In this document: piece after piece, positions 7,587 to 15,083 of the stretch
Position numbering within the stretch: position 1 is the stretch's first letter
Layout of the letters: every line of letters starts with the position of its first letter
Assembly: GCA_946409855.1 (NCBI GenBank)
Contig: CAMJXZ010000010.1
Coordinates: 1 to 24,175, forward strand
Direction: 5' to 3'
DNA: 24,175 nt
Source of the DNA: an uncultured Clostridia bacterium
Lineage (GTDB): Bacteria; Bacillota; Clostridia; Christensenellales; Aristaeellaceae
Position numbers and translations under genes: made by a program
Notes under the pieces: model-generated
The model's database searches: none
What the model saw: only the letters and a program-made list of their open reading frames with translations
Told to the model about the DNA's origin: nothing

Positions 7587-9865
7587 CCGCAATCGACAAA
7601 AAAGAGCGCCGCCGCCTTTTGAGCGGCAAGCAGTATGTCGGCGCCGCGATTGCCGCGCTGGCAGCCGTGCTGCTGGTGGCGGCCATCGTGGGCTATGCCA
7701 TCCGGGAGACGGGCACCGTCTCCGGGAGCCTGAAAAACATGCGCAGCGACGCGGTGGTGCACATCGCCTCCGAGGGCATCGTGGACAAGATCGCCCGGGA
7801 CGCCAAGGCGGCGCGGCTCAAGGAACTGCGCGCCAACGGCTACAACGGACGGAAATTCCGCGAGATCGGCCTGAGCGAGGTCGAAGCCCTCACTGGCGAG
7901 GCGGAAGCCCAGGCCCGGGCGGAAGCGGAAGCGCTGTACAGCAGCCCCGTCGTATCGGACCCCGCCGCCCTGGAGCGGGCGGTGGCCGCCCTGGAGGAAC
8001 GGCTGGCGGCCTACGGCCAGCTCCGCGCCTCGGAGCGGCAGGCGTTTTCCGGCCTGTACGTTTCCCTGGTGGACGGCACCGCCTCCTGGACGGACCTGAC
8101 GGACGCCGCCGGGGAGGACGACGAGGCCCTGTTCAAAGCCCTGTGCGCCGTGGAGCCCAGGCTGGCCCAGGAAAGCAACGCCCATCTTAAGCCCGCTTTC
8201 ATCAAACTGGCCCGGGACATGGCCGAAACGGAGCGCGCCCGGCGCGCGCGCGAGCTGGAGACCCAGCTGATCCAGCAGGTCACCGGCGGCGTGTCCGACT
8301 GGGCGGAGCTGGCCTCTCTCAAGGACAATGAGCTCTGGGACGCCCTGTGCAGGGAAGTGCCGGCCCTTCAGGACAATCCCACGGCGAAGGACGCCGTGAT
8401 GGCCCAGGCCAAGGCGAACATCCAGACCGCGCAGGCCGGCGGGGAAGTCACCGTGCAGGACAGCGCGGCGACCGAGGGCAACACCCCCGTCTCCGAAACC
8501 CAGGCCAACTACAAGTATTTTGCCCCCAGCGAACAGCTGGCCCGGCTTGAAAGCGATAAGGACGAAGCGCACACCGCCCTGTGGGAGCAGCTGACCGGCA
8601 TCATCCCGAGCCTGAGCGGCATCCAGAGCAAGGACAAGAGCGGCATCCTGGAAAACGTCGACCAGCTGCTCTGGCCCGGCGAGCTTTCCTTCTCCAGCCG
8701 CTTCCAGAGCTATTCCGGTCAGGTCGGCGCGAAGGACGCCGGGTTTGCCACCCGCCTGGCCGGCAACGCGGAAAACCTGCTGCTGCTGGGCATCGCGCTG
8801 GCCCTGCTGGCCGTCATCCTGATCTGGTGGGAGACCCTGACCCGGCGCTTCGGCGTCCCCAGGGTCATCATCCTGCTGTTCTTCCTGTACCTGATCCTCG
8901 CCGCCCAGTACTATAACATTTCCATCCCGCTGATGATGGGCAACGTGCTGGAGCGCATGGTCATGTACGGCATCCTCGCCCTGGCCATGATGCCCGGCAT
9001 CCAGTGCGGCATCGGCCTGAACATGGGCATGACCATCGGCTGCATCGCGGGCCTGATGGGCGTGGTGCTTTCCCTGCAGTTCGATATGACCGGCCCCGCC
9101 GGCCTGACCTTCGCCTGCATCAGCGGCGCGATGATCGCCCTGCCCCTGGGCTGGGCCTACTCCATCCTGCTCAACCGCATGAAGGGCAACGAGATGACGA
9201 TTTCCACCTACGTGGGCTTCTCCTTCGTGTCCCTCATGTGCATCGCCTGGATGATGCTCCCCTTCACCAACCCCAAGATCATCTGGCTGCTGAGCGGCCA
9301 GGGCCTGCGCGTGACCCACTCCCTGCTGGGCAGCTACGGCCATCTGCTGGACAAGTTCCTGTCCTTTGAGGTCGGCGGGATGACGATCCCCACCGGCGGC
9401 CTGCTCTTCCTGGGCCTGTGCTGCCTGATGATGTGGCTCTTCTCCCGCACCAAGGTGGGCATCGCCATGACGGCGGCCGGCTCCAACCCGCGCTTCGCGG
9501 AGGCCAGCGGCATCAACGTCAACCGCATGCGCTCCCTGGGCACGATCCTTTCCACCGTGTTCGCGGCCATCGGCATCGTGATCTATTCACAGTCCTTCGG
9601 CTACGCGCAGCTCTACACCGCCCCCCGCCAGCTGGGCTTCATCGCCGCCTCGGCCATCCTCATCGGCGGCGCCAGCGTGCGCAAGGCCCGGGTGGCGCAC
9701 GTGCTGCTGGGCGTCTTCCTCTTTGAGGGCGTACTGGTCTTCGGCCAGCAGATCGCCAACTCGGCGGTGGCCGGCGGGGGCTTAAGCGAAGTGATGCGCA
9801 TCATGATTTCCAACGGCATCATACTTTATGCCCTGACGCAGACAGGAGGCGGCCGCCGTGAATGA
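7583..9865 (+). CDS. ABC importer permease with a large N-terminal extracytoplasmic domain
   Basis: This is a 760-residue permease, about twice the usual 300-400 of its family. A first membrane helix (about 19-41, YVGAAIAALAAVLLVAAIVG) is followed by roughly 350 polar, Ala/Glu-rich, helix-prone residues (about 43-395). They include SEVEALTGEAEAQARAEAEA and ALERAVAALEERLAAY, which look coiled-coil. The membrane core begins near 397 (LLLLGIALALLAVILIWW) and carries BPD_transp_2-type features, notably the cytoplasmic loop GSNPRFAEASGINVNRMR, seen in shorter form in the companion permease. The GTG start overlaps the ATPase stop by four bases. By topology the extra domain should lie outside, where it could dock the DUF3798 protein or the cell wall. 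That function is inference; I recognise no named domain in it. Confidence 0.85.
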   Translation: MTAIDKKERRRLLSGKQYVGAAIAALAAVLLVAAIVGYAIRETGTVSGSLKNMRSDAVVHIASEGIVDKIARDAKAARLKELRANGYNGRKFREIGLSEVEALTGEAEAQARAEAEALYSSPVVSDPAALERAVAALEERLAAYGQLRASERQAFSGLYVSLVDGTASWTDLTDAAGEDDEALFKALCAVEPRLAQESNAHLKPAFIKLARDMAETERARRARELETQLIQQVTGGVSDWAELASLKDNELWDALCREVPALQDNPTAKDAVMAQAKANIQTAQAGGEVTVQDSAATEGNTPVSETQANYKYFAPSEQLARLESDKDEAHTALWEQLTGIIPSLSGIQSKDKSGILENVDQLLWPGELSFSSRFQSYSGQVGAKDAGFATRLAGNAENLLLLGIALALLAVILIWWETLTRRFGVPRVIILLFFLYLILAAQYYNISIPLMMGNVLERMVMYGILALAMMPGIQCGIGLNMGMTIGCIAGLMGVVLSLQFDMTGPAGLTFACISGAMIALPLGWAYSILLNRMKGNEMTISTYVGFSFVSLMCIAWMMLPFTNPKIIWLLSGQGLRVTHSLLGSYGHLLDKFLSFEVGGMTIPTGGLLFLGLCCLMMWLFSRTKVGIAMTAAGSNPRFAEASGINVNRMRSLGTILSTVFAAIGIVIYSQSFGYAQLYTAPRQLGFIAASAILIGGASVRKARVAHVLLGVFLFEGVLVFGQQIANSAVAGGGLSEVMRIMISNGIILYALTQTGGGRRE

Positions 9866-11153
9866 CCTGAACAGCAAGAACTTTACATCGCATCTGAAGA
9901 ATTACGCCGTGACCTACATGTTCATCGCCCTGAGCGTCTTCTTCATCGCCGTCTCGGGCCTGGACATCAACTACGTCGCCAGCCAGCTGCTGCTGCGCCT
10001 GAACCGCAACGCCTTCATCGTCATGGCCCTCATCATCCCGATCATCGCGGGCATGGGGATCAACTTCTCCATCACCATCGGCGCCATGGCGGCGCAGATC
10101 GGCCTGCTGCTGACCATCAGCTGGGGCGTGACGGGCGTGCCGGGCATCCTGCTTGCGGCGGGCATCACCCTGCCCCTGGGCCTGATCTTCGGCTACCTGA
10201 TCGGTTCGCTCTTAAACCGCATGAAAGGGCAGGAGACCATCGGTTCCCTGATCCTGGGCTACTTCGCCAACGGCGCGTATCAGCTCCTGTTCCTGTTCAT
10301 CTTCGGCGGCATCATCCCCCTGAGCGACAAGGTGACCATCGTCGGCGCGACGGGCGTGCAGAACACCCTGAACCTGACCGGCAGCGTGGGCCTTTCCACC
10401 GCCATTGACAGCATCCTGCGCGTTCCCTTCCTGCAGACGGTGTATGTCCTGGCCGCCGTGGTCCTGGCCGGCAGCGTCGTCCTGTGGGCGCGCAAAAAGA
10501 TCACAAAGACCCGCTTCCTCGCCCTCAGCATCGGCGCCGTCATAGTGGCCGGCATCTTCCTGCTGCCGCCCGTCGCCAATGTCTTCAACGGCTCCCACGG
10601 GCGCGAGATCCGCATCCCGGTGGTCACCTGGCTGATCATCGGCGCGCTGTGCCTGTTCAACGCCACCATCATGCGCACCCGCCTGGGGCAGAAGTTCCGC
10701 GCGGTGGGCCAGAGCCAGGTCGTGGCCAACGCCAGCGGCATCAACGTCAACCGCACCCGCATCACGGCCATCATGATCTCCACCGTGCTGGCGGGCTGGG
10801 GCCAGATCATCTTCATGCAGAGCGAGGGCATCGGCACCTTCCAGACCTACGCGGCCCATGAGCAGGTCGGCCTGTACGCGGGCGCGGCTATCCTCGTGGG
10901 GGGCGCGTCCATCGACCGGGCCACCAACATGCAGGCCCTGATCGGCGCCTTCCTCTTCCACTCCCTGTTCATCACGGCGCAGAGCGCCTCCTCCAACCTC
11001 TTCGGCAACGCGGTGGTGGGCGAATACTTCCGCGCCTTCCTGAGCTACGGCGTCATCGCCCTGGCCCTGATCCTCTACGCGGCCCGCAGCGCGCGGCAGC
11101 GCAAGACCAATCTGATGGCCATGGCGGCCCAGAACGGGGCGGCGAAGGAATAA
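9858..11153 (+). CDS. ABC importer permease (BPD_transp_2 type)
   Basis: The 431-residue polytopic membrane protein begins at GTG 9858, eight bases behind AGGAGG (9844-9849), and overlaps the preceding permease gene by eight bases. It has multiple hydrophobic helices (VTYMFIALSVFFIAVSGL, IVMALIIPIIAGMGINFSI, LQTVYVLAAVVLAGSVVLW). The cytoplasmic coupling loop VGQSQVVANASGINVNRTR is nearly the same as that of the first permease. The C-terminal QVGLYAGAAILVGGASIDRA is typical of ribose/nucleoside-type permeases. It should form a heterodimer with the 760-residue permease and receive the double ATPase. It lacks the large N-terminal domain of its partner. Confidence 0.9.
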   Translation: MNDLNSKNFTSHLKNYAVTYMFIALSVFFIAVSGLDINYVASQLLLRLNRNAFIVMALIIPIIAGMGINFSITIGAMAAQIGLLLTISWGVTGVPGILLAAGITLPLGLIFGYLIGSLLNRMKGQETIGSLILGYFANGAYQLLFLFIFGGIIPLSDKVTIVGATGVQNTLNLTGSVGLSTAIDSILRVPFLQTVYVLAAVVLAGSVVLWARKKITKTRFLALSIGAVIVAGIFLLPPVANVFNGSHGREIRIPVVTWLIIGALCLFNATIMRTRLGQKFRAVGQSQVVANASGINVNRTRITAIMISTVLAGWGQIIFMQSEGIGTFQTYAAHEQVGLYAGAAILVGGASIDRATNMQALIGAFLFHSLFITAQSASSNLFGNAVVGEYFRAFLSYGVIALALILYAARSARQRKTNLMAMAAQNGAAKE

Positions 11154-11199
11154 TCCGCGCAGCCTGGGAGCAAACCGCTTCCCAAAGATTCCCATAAAC

Positions 11200-11216
11200 A
11201 AAAAGGCCTTCCGGCC
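11200..11216 (-). terminator. Weak possible terminator for the leftward esterase/ATP-grasp operon
   Basis: On the minus strand GGCC-GGAA-GGCC is followed by TTTTT (plus-strand bases 11200-11204). The stem has only four pairs, so this is tentative. It lies about 460 bases beyond the ATP-grasp stop codon. Confidence 0.25.
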
Positions 11217-11225
11217 CAAAGACAT

Positions 11226-11274
11226 GCTCCCCCTGATCCCGGGAAAACCGGCTTCAGGGGGAGCGTTGATTTTA
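11226..11274 (+). terminator. Terminator of the DUF3798 importer operon
   Basis: GCTCCCCCTGA (11226-11236) pairs perfectly with TCAGGGGGAGC (11254-11264). The 17-base loop can itself form a small stem. The following GTTGATTTTAT is only moderately T-rich, but the position just after the last permease gene supports a terminator. Confidence 0.7.
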
Positions 11275-11289
11275 TACTGGTCTCTGATA

Positions 11290-11450
11290 ATACTGATTTT
11301 CATCTAAAACATGTGCAGATGTGGGATGGATTTTGCGTCAGGTCAAGGAAGGCATCCGAAAGCGTACCCGTAGGTACGGTGAGGAGGACTGACGCAGAGA
11401 TGGCGCAAAAGACGCCCACAGATGTGCTTGGATTAGGTGAAAATCAGTAT
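11290..11450. mobile_element. MITE-like near-palindromic element with 36-bp terminal inverted repeats
   Basis: The 36 bases 11290-11325 match the reverse complement of 11415-11450 at 28 positions, including the outermost 13. Inside are further nested pairs: TTTTGCG 11331-11337 with CGCAAAA 11404-11410, TGCGTCAG 11334-11341 with CTGACGCA 11389-11396, and a central hairpin CGTACC-CGTA-GGTACG (11363-11378). The whole 161 bases can fold into one long hairpin. There is no credible protein in it and no transposase. The outermost bases contain TA, which would suit a TA-targeting transposon, but no target duplication can be proven from one copy. It could also be a structured RNA. Confidence 0.55.
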
Positions 11451-11451
11451 A

Positions 11452-11679
11452 AAGCTGTTTCTCCTGCAGGCATCGTTGATGCTTTCTCCGCGTCTTTACG
11501 GAGGCTGCCGGGCCGATGTTCTTTGATAATGTTATGGAACCTCATCCGGCCCGCTGCACGGTCCACCTTCCCCATAGGGGAAGGCTTTTTCCTGGCACTC
11601 ACCGTACCTGCCGGTCCGTTTCCTTGATGCAATACAGAATCTGCGCACAATCGTTCAGCATTATTAACTGATCTTCACT
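11452..11679 (+). repeat. Dispersed intergenic hairpin repeat, copy B
   Basis: This copy shares with copy A the blocks GATGCTTTCTCCGCG, CCTCATCCGGCCC, CACCTTCCCCATAGGGGAAGG with CTTTTT, and the right end ATCTGCGCACAATCGTTCAGC followed by CTGATCTTC. The perfect hairpin is 11566-11573 with 11577-11584, then CTTTTT. It fills the convergent gap up to the stop codon of the ATP-grasp gene and directly abuts the MITE-like element. Edges are approximate. Confidence 0.65.
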
Positions 11680-12873
11680 TTATTCCTCCGGCCCGCCGTG
11701 CACGAAACGGATGAAGTCGTTCACTTCCTCCATGGTCCTCAGCTTTACGGTATACATGTACCGGCCCATCTGCGGCCAGTTCATGGGCGGCATTTCCTCC
11801 TGCATGACCATGCAGTGCCCGTAGCGGGCCATGATCTCCTCATGGGTGCGGGCGTAGCGGTGGCCGTCCTTGCGGCTGGCGTACACGCAGTAATAATGTT
11901 CCCGCGCTTCCGGGAGGCCCCGCCTGTCGTCCGTCACCATGTTGGCGTAAATCTGGTATACGTCGGTGGAGTGGGCGAAATCCATCATGTCCGGGGTATA
12001 GCCGCCCGCGGGGCGCATGTTGACCTCCAGCGCCACAAAATCGCCCACGTCCCCCAGGTCCTTCCTGGGGCTGGTCAGGCGGAAGAACTCCAGGTGGACA
12101 AACCGCCGCGCCACCCCGAAGGTTTTGACCGTCCTGCGGCCCAGGTCCCTGAGCTGTTCCGGCACCTCCGGGCAGGTGTAGTACTTGAGGTCCAGGTCCT
12201 CGTTGACGATGTTCATCACCGGCGGCCACCAGGTCATGCTTTCAAACAGCGGCTCGCACCGGGAATCGACGATCGCGTCATAGGAGCAGATCTCCCCCTC
12301 GATGAATTCCTCCATCACGTAGGGCACCTGGGGCAGATGATCGTAGAACGCTTCCAGATCGGCGTCCCCGTTCAGCTTCCAGGTGTTGGTCGCCCCGACG
12401 CCGATGTTGGGCTTGACGATCAGGGGGTAGCCCACCGCCTCCGCAAAGGCCCGCCCGGCCTCCCGGTCAGAGACGACGTGCTGCCGGGCCGTGGGGATGC
12501 CGGCGTCCAGGTACAGCTGTTTCATCAGGGATTTTTCCTTGATGAAGCCGATGCGGTCGGACATGATGCCGGTCGTCACGTGGAAGTCGGTCCGCAGCCG
12601 CGCGTCCTGTTCCAGCCAGTACTCGTTCATGGATTCGATCCAGTCGATCCGGCCGTACTTGAAGGCGAAAAAGGCGACGGCGCGGTACACCTGGTCGTAA
12701 TCCTCCAGGCTGCCGACCCGGTAGTACTCCGTCAGCGCCGCCTTCAGCGGCTCTTCCAGCCCGTCATACGGCGCGTCCCCGATGCCCAGCACGTGGACGC
12801 CGTTCCGGTGCAGCCGGTCGCAGAACTGCCAGTAGGTATGGGGAAAGTGGGGGGAAATAAAAACGAAATTCAC
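11680..12873 (-). CDS. ATP-grasp domain ligase, substrate unknown
   Basis: The protein has 397 residues. An N-terminal Rossmann-like region (MNFVFISPHFPHTYWQF, VHVLGIGDAP) is followed by an ATP-grasp fold. Visible marks are DRIGFIKEKSLMKQL, the ATP-binding Lys154 in PLIVKPNIGVGA, the hinge pair VMEEFIEGE (Glu188/189), and the metal-binding ALEVNMRPAGG with Glu283, Asn285 and Arg287. ATP-grasp enzymes of this kind join a carboxylate to an amine or similar nucleophile through an acyl-phosphate. The GTG start at 12873 has AAAGGAG about ten bases upstream; an ATG seven bases further up is out of frame. It lies 25 bases downstream of the esterase gene on the same strand, so they are probably co-transcribed. 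The substrate cannot be told from the sequence. Confidence 0.8.
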   Translation of the reverse strand: MNFVFISPHFPHTYWQFCDRLHRNGVHVLGIGDAPYDGLEEPLKAALTEYYRVGSLEDYDQVYRAVAFFAFKYGRIDWIESMNEYWLEQDARLRTDFHVTTGIMSDRIGFIKEKSLMKQLYLDAGIPTARQHVVSDREAGRAFAEAVGYPLIVKPNIGVGATNTWKLNGDADLEAFYDHLPQVPYVMEEFIEGEICSYDAIVDSRCEPLFESMTWWPPVMNIVNEDLDLKYYTCPEVPEQLRDLGRRTVKTFGVARRFVHLEFFRLTSPRKDLGDVGDFVALEVNMRPAGGYTPDMMDFAHSTDVYQIYANMVTDDRRGLPEAREHYYCVYASRKDGHRYARTHEEIMARYGHCMVMQEEMPPMNWPQMGRYMYTVKLRTMEEVNDFIRFVHGGPEE

Positions 12874-12898
12874 CTGTCATCAGCTCCTTTGCCGCGTC

Positions 12899-13633
12899 TC
12901 AGCCGAAAAAGAAGGGCAGGAAATAACGCATTTGTTTGTACCACCAGGGCCAGTCGTGGTTGACGTCATACCCCCAGAAATCGCACCAGGCGTTGATTCC
13001 CTTTTCATGGAAGATCCTCTCCAGGTTCCGCAGGGTCCTTACGCCTTCTTCCTCCCAGGCCCCCTGGCCGCAGCACAGGATGATCTTCCGCTCGTTGTAC
13101 ATGTGGATCCAGGGATGGTCCGCAGGCATGTTGGGCAGAAAGCGCTCCGGGGAGTTTTCATACAGGGTCTGGTTCATCCAGCCGTCGAAGAAATAGTCCG
13201 TATCATAGACGCCGGACAGCGCGACGACGCCCTGGAACAGGTCCGGCCTGCGCAGGAAGGTGATCACGGCGTGGTTCGCGCCCATGGAAAAGCCGGTGAC
13301 CACCGGCATCTGCCAGTTCCGGGACCGGATCAGCGGCACCGCCTCGTCCACGATATAGTGGAAATACTGCTCCTGCCTGGCCGCCCGCCATTCGTTGTCC
13401 CACCCCTTGGGGGACCAGCTCTCGCTGTCCACCGTGTCCACCACGAACAGCTGCATGCTGCCGTTTTCAATATAATCCGCCAGGTGATGGACCATGCCGA
13501 AGTCCTCGTAGTTATGGCACATCGAATCCTGGGTCGGAAACGCCAGAATGGGGACGCCGCCGTGGCCGTACACCATCAGGTGCATCTCCCGGTTCAGGCA
13601 GTGGCTGTACTGTGTCAATTCTTCTCTGTTCAT
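12899..13633 (-). CDS. Esterase-like alpha/beta hydrolase (putative esterase family)
   Basis: The 244-residue protein has no signal peptide. The strand VYGHGGVPILAFPTQ is followed by LFVVDTVDSESW, the nucleophile elbow TGFSMGANHA with Ser116, FQGVVALSGVYD and a C-terminal catalytic His226 in YDVNHDWPWW. This is the layout of the esterase D/antigen 85-like family (Putative esterase). The frame is open upstream to 13750, but the start at 13633 is preferred. It has GGAAGGGAG just upstream, it begins the conserved part, and the longer form would cross the promoter at 13685-13714. The ATP-grasp gene follows directly. The natural ester substrate is unknown. Confidence 0.85.
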   Translation of the reverse strand: MNREELTQYSHCLNREMHLMVYGHGGVPILAFPTQDSMCHNYEDFGMVHHLADYIENGSMQLFVVDTVDSESWSPKGWDNEWRAARQEQYFHYIVDEAVPLIRSRNWQMPVVTGFSMGANHAVITFLRRPDLFQGVVALSGVYDTDYFFDGWMNQTLYENSPERFLPNMPADHPWIHMYNERKIILCCGQGAWEEEGVRTLRNLERIFHEKGINAWCDFWGYDVNHDWPWWYKQMRYFLPFFFG

Positions 13634-13651
13634 TGTGCTCCCTTCCGCCGC

Positions 13652-13669
13652 CCGCTCTTCCAAGAGCGG
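13652..13669. promoter_or_regulatory. 18-bp palindrome in the esterase leader
   Basis: CCGCTCTT (13652-13659) and AAGAGCGG (13662-13669) form a perfect palindrome between the leftward promoter and the ribosome-binding site. It could be a repressor operator or a 5' mRNA hairpin; the sequence alone does not decide. Confidence 0.4.
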
Positions 13670-13684
13670 CCGGCAACCGCTCCT

Positions 13685-13714
13685 ATTATGCCACAAAAAA
13701 ACACTCCGGGTCAA
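13685..13714 (-). promoter_or_regulatory. Promoter for the esterase/ATP-grasp operon
   Basis: On the minus strand TTGACC (13714-13709) and CATAAT (13690-13685) each match 5 of 6 consensus bases with an 18-base spacer. The site lies 51 bases upstream of the esterase start. I see nothing recognisable between 13715 and 13883. Confidence 0.65.
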
Positions 13715-13883
13715 TTGTTTCCGCCCAAAGGGGCAAAGCCCTTTGCCCATAAGAACAGCGGAAATACAGGGAGCGCAGGATGTTTTCCCGTGTTTTTCAA
13801 AGAAGGCAGGAAGGATCAGGCAATGGCAAAGGCGTGTGACGGATGAGGTTTTTCCTTTTTCTTAAACGAACAGCGGGCGGCAG

Positions 13884-14105
13884 ACTCGGACTGCCAGCCG
13901 ATGTTCTGCAGAAATGAATCTTCAGCACCTCATCCGTCACGCCTTCGGCGCGACACCTTCCCCAGTGGGGAAGGCTTTTGGATCTGCCGGCCTGTTTTCC
14001 GGGCGCTGCGGATCTCCAGCGGGGAAGGCTTTTGGATCTGCCGGCCTGTTTTCCGGGTGCTGCGGACCTCTTTCTGGAAAGCTTTGCGGGGTCTGCTCAC
14101 ATATT
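13884..14105 (+). repeat. Dispersed intergenic hairpin repeat, copy C
   Basis: It shares GCCGATGTTCT, CCTCATCCG and CACCTTCCCCAGTGGGGAAGG with CTTTT with the other copies. The perfect hairpin is 13956-13963 with 13967-13974. Unlike copies A and B it lies in a divergent intergenic region, between the promoters of the esterase operon and the Pr6Pr-type gene. Edges are approximate. Confidence 0.65.
13967..14074 (+). repeat. Two tandem 54-bp units inside repeat copy C
   Basis: The unit starting GGGGAAGGCTTTTGGATCTG at 13967 recurs at 14021 with a 54-base period and stays nearly identical up to GGGTGCTGCGGA, then diverges. Copy A carries the same module in longer form (4231 and 4311, about 80 bases apart). 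This suggests internal duplication of the repeat module. There are no spacers or array features of a CRISPR. Confidence 0.75.
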
Positions 14106-14139
14106 GATGCATGAGCAATGCCTGTTTTTGCGGACAGTA

Positions 14140-14168
14140 TTGTTCAGGAACCGGAATCATGATACAAT
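14140..14168 (+). promoter_or_regulatory. Extended -10 promoter for the Pr6Pr-type gene
   Basis: TACAAT (14163-14168, 5 of 6) carries an upstream TG (14160-14161), and a weak -35 TTGTTC (14140-14145) sits 17 bases away. The leader to the ATG at 14205 is about 30 bases. Confidence 0.5.
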
Positions 14169-14204
14169 GGGCGCGAAAATACTGCACCTTCCGGAGGAAA
14201 CGCC

Positions 14205-14912
14205 ATGAACAGCAAACAATCGTCCGGCTATCTCCTGCCCGCCCGGGTCAAAGCCGTCTCCCTGATCCTTAAATGCGCCGTAGTTCTTTCGGCCGCCGTC
14301 GGCGTAGTTATGAGCGCGGCCGCAGGCCGCCGCGCCTTCATGGGCGGCAGCCGGGTCTTCATGTACTTTACCATCCAGTCCAACATCGCCGTGGCCCTGC
14401 TTTCCCTGATCGGCGGCGTCCTGCTGGCGAAAAGCGGCGCGGTCGGCCGCCGGTGGCTGGTCCTTCAGCTGATCGGCGCCGTCTCCATCACCCTGACGGG
14501 GACAGTCTTCTGCCTGGTGCTGGCACCGGTGCTGGGAAAGGCCGCCTGGAGCCTGCCCAACGTGCTGACGCACGTGGTCGTGCCCCTGGCCGCCGTCGCG
14601 GATTTCCTGCTGGTGGGCGCCTATGGCCGCGTTCCGAAAAAGAGCGTTTTCCTGACGCTGCTGCCCCCGCTCGCCTACGCCGTCTACGCCGGCATCGGCT
14701 ACGCGGCGGGGTGGGAGTTTTCGGAAGGCGTCCACTACCCCTACTTCTTCCTCAACTGGGGCAGCCCCGCCGGCGCCTTCGGGTTTACGGAGGGCCTGCC
14801 CTACATGGGCTGCGTCTGGTGGATCATCGCCATCTTTTTCTTTCTCCTGCTGGTGGGCTTTTTCTACCTGTTCCTGATCGACCGGCTCGGAAAGCGCGTC
14901 CGGGCGCAATGA
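14205..14912 (+). CDS. Pr6Pr / FAR-17a-AIG1-like integral membrane protein
   Basis: This 235-residue protein starts at ATG 14205 after GGAGG (14193-14197). It has about six hydrophobic segments, including AVVLSAAVGVVMSAA, FMYFTIQSNIAVALLSLIGG, LIGAVSITLTGTVFCLVLA, VVVPLAAVADFLLVGA, FLTLLPPLAYAVYAGIG and WWIIAIFFFLLLVGFFYL. The YFTIQSN motif with the conserved NVLTHVVVPLAAVADF block is what I associate with the bacterial Pr6Pr family, related to the FAR-17a/AIG1 proteins. Animal relatives hydrolyse fatty acid esters of hydroxy fatty acids; the bacterial role is not established. It is monocistronic, with a terminator about 180 bases downstream. Confidence 0.75.
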   Translation: MNSKQSSGYLLPARVKAVSLILKCAVVLSAAVGVVMSAAAGRRAFMGGSRVFMYFTIQSNIAVALLSLIGGVLLAKSGAVGRRWLVLQLIGAVSITLTGTVFCLVLAPVLGKAAWSLPNVLTHVVVPLAAVADFLLVGAYGRVPKKSVFLTLLPPLAYAVYAGIGYAAGWEFSEGVHYPYFFLNWGSPAGAFGFTEGLPYMGCVWWIIAIFFFLLLVGFFYLFLIDRLGKRVRAQ

Positions 14913-15083
14913 CACGGGCCGGGCGGGACCAATGGAAAAAGGGACGAACCGATTTCCGGAATGAATAAACAGGAAAGCTTCTGCCATGAAGTTCCCGCTC
15001 GTTTGCATCTCTTTAACATCAGATATTAAATCAGCCGGAATCTGTTCTCTGCCCGTCCGGCATCTCCAAAAAACGATCATTCA

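Noticed and set aside
7556..9343. 595-residue minus-strand open frame
   Set aside because: It is antisense to the long permease; composition is low-complexity and there is no ribosome-binding site or motif.
11313..11627. 104-residue plus-strand open frame in the convergent gap
   Set aside because: It runs through the MITE-like hairpin and repeat B; its sequence is dictated by the repeats and has no ribosome-binding site.
13634..13750. N-terminal extension of the esterase to 13750
   Set aside because: It would include the promoter and leader palindrome, is unlike the family, and the internal ATG has a good ribosome-binding site.
13967..14074. Possible CRISPR-like repeats
   Set aside because: Only two directly abutting units without spacers, part of a dispersed hairpin repeat, and no cas genes.
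13901..14114. Short overlapping open frames around repeat C with duplicated peptide segments
   Set aside because: The duplication comes from the 54-bp DNA tandem repeat, and several frames are open at once.
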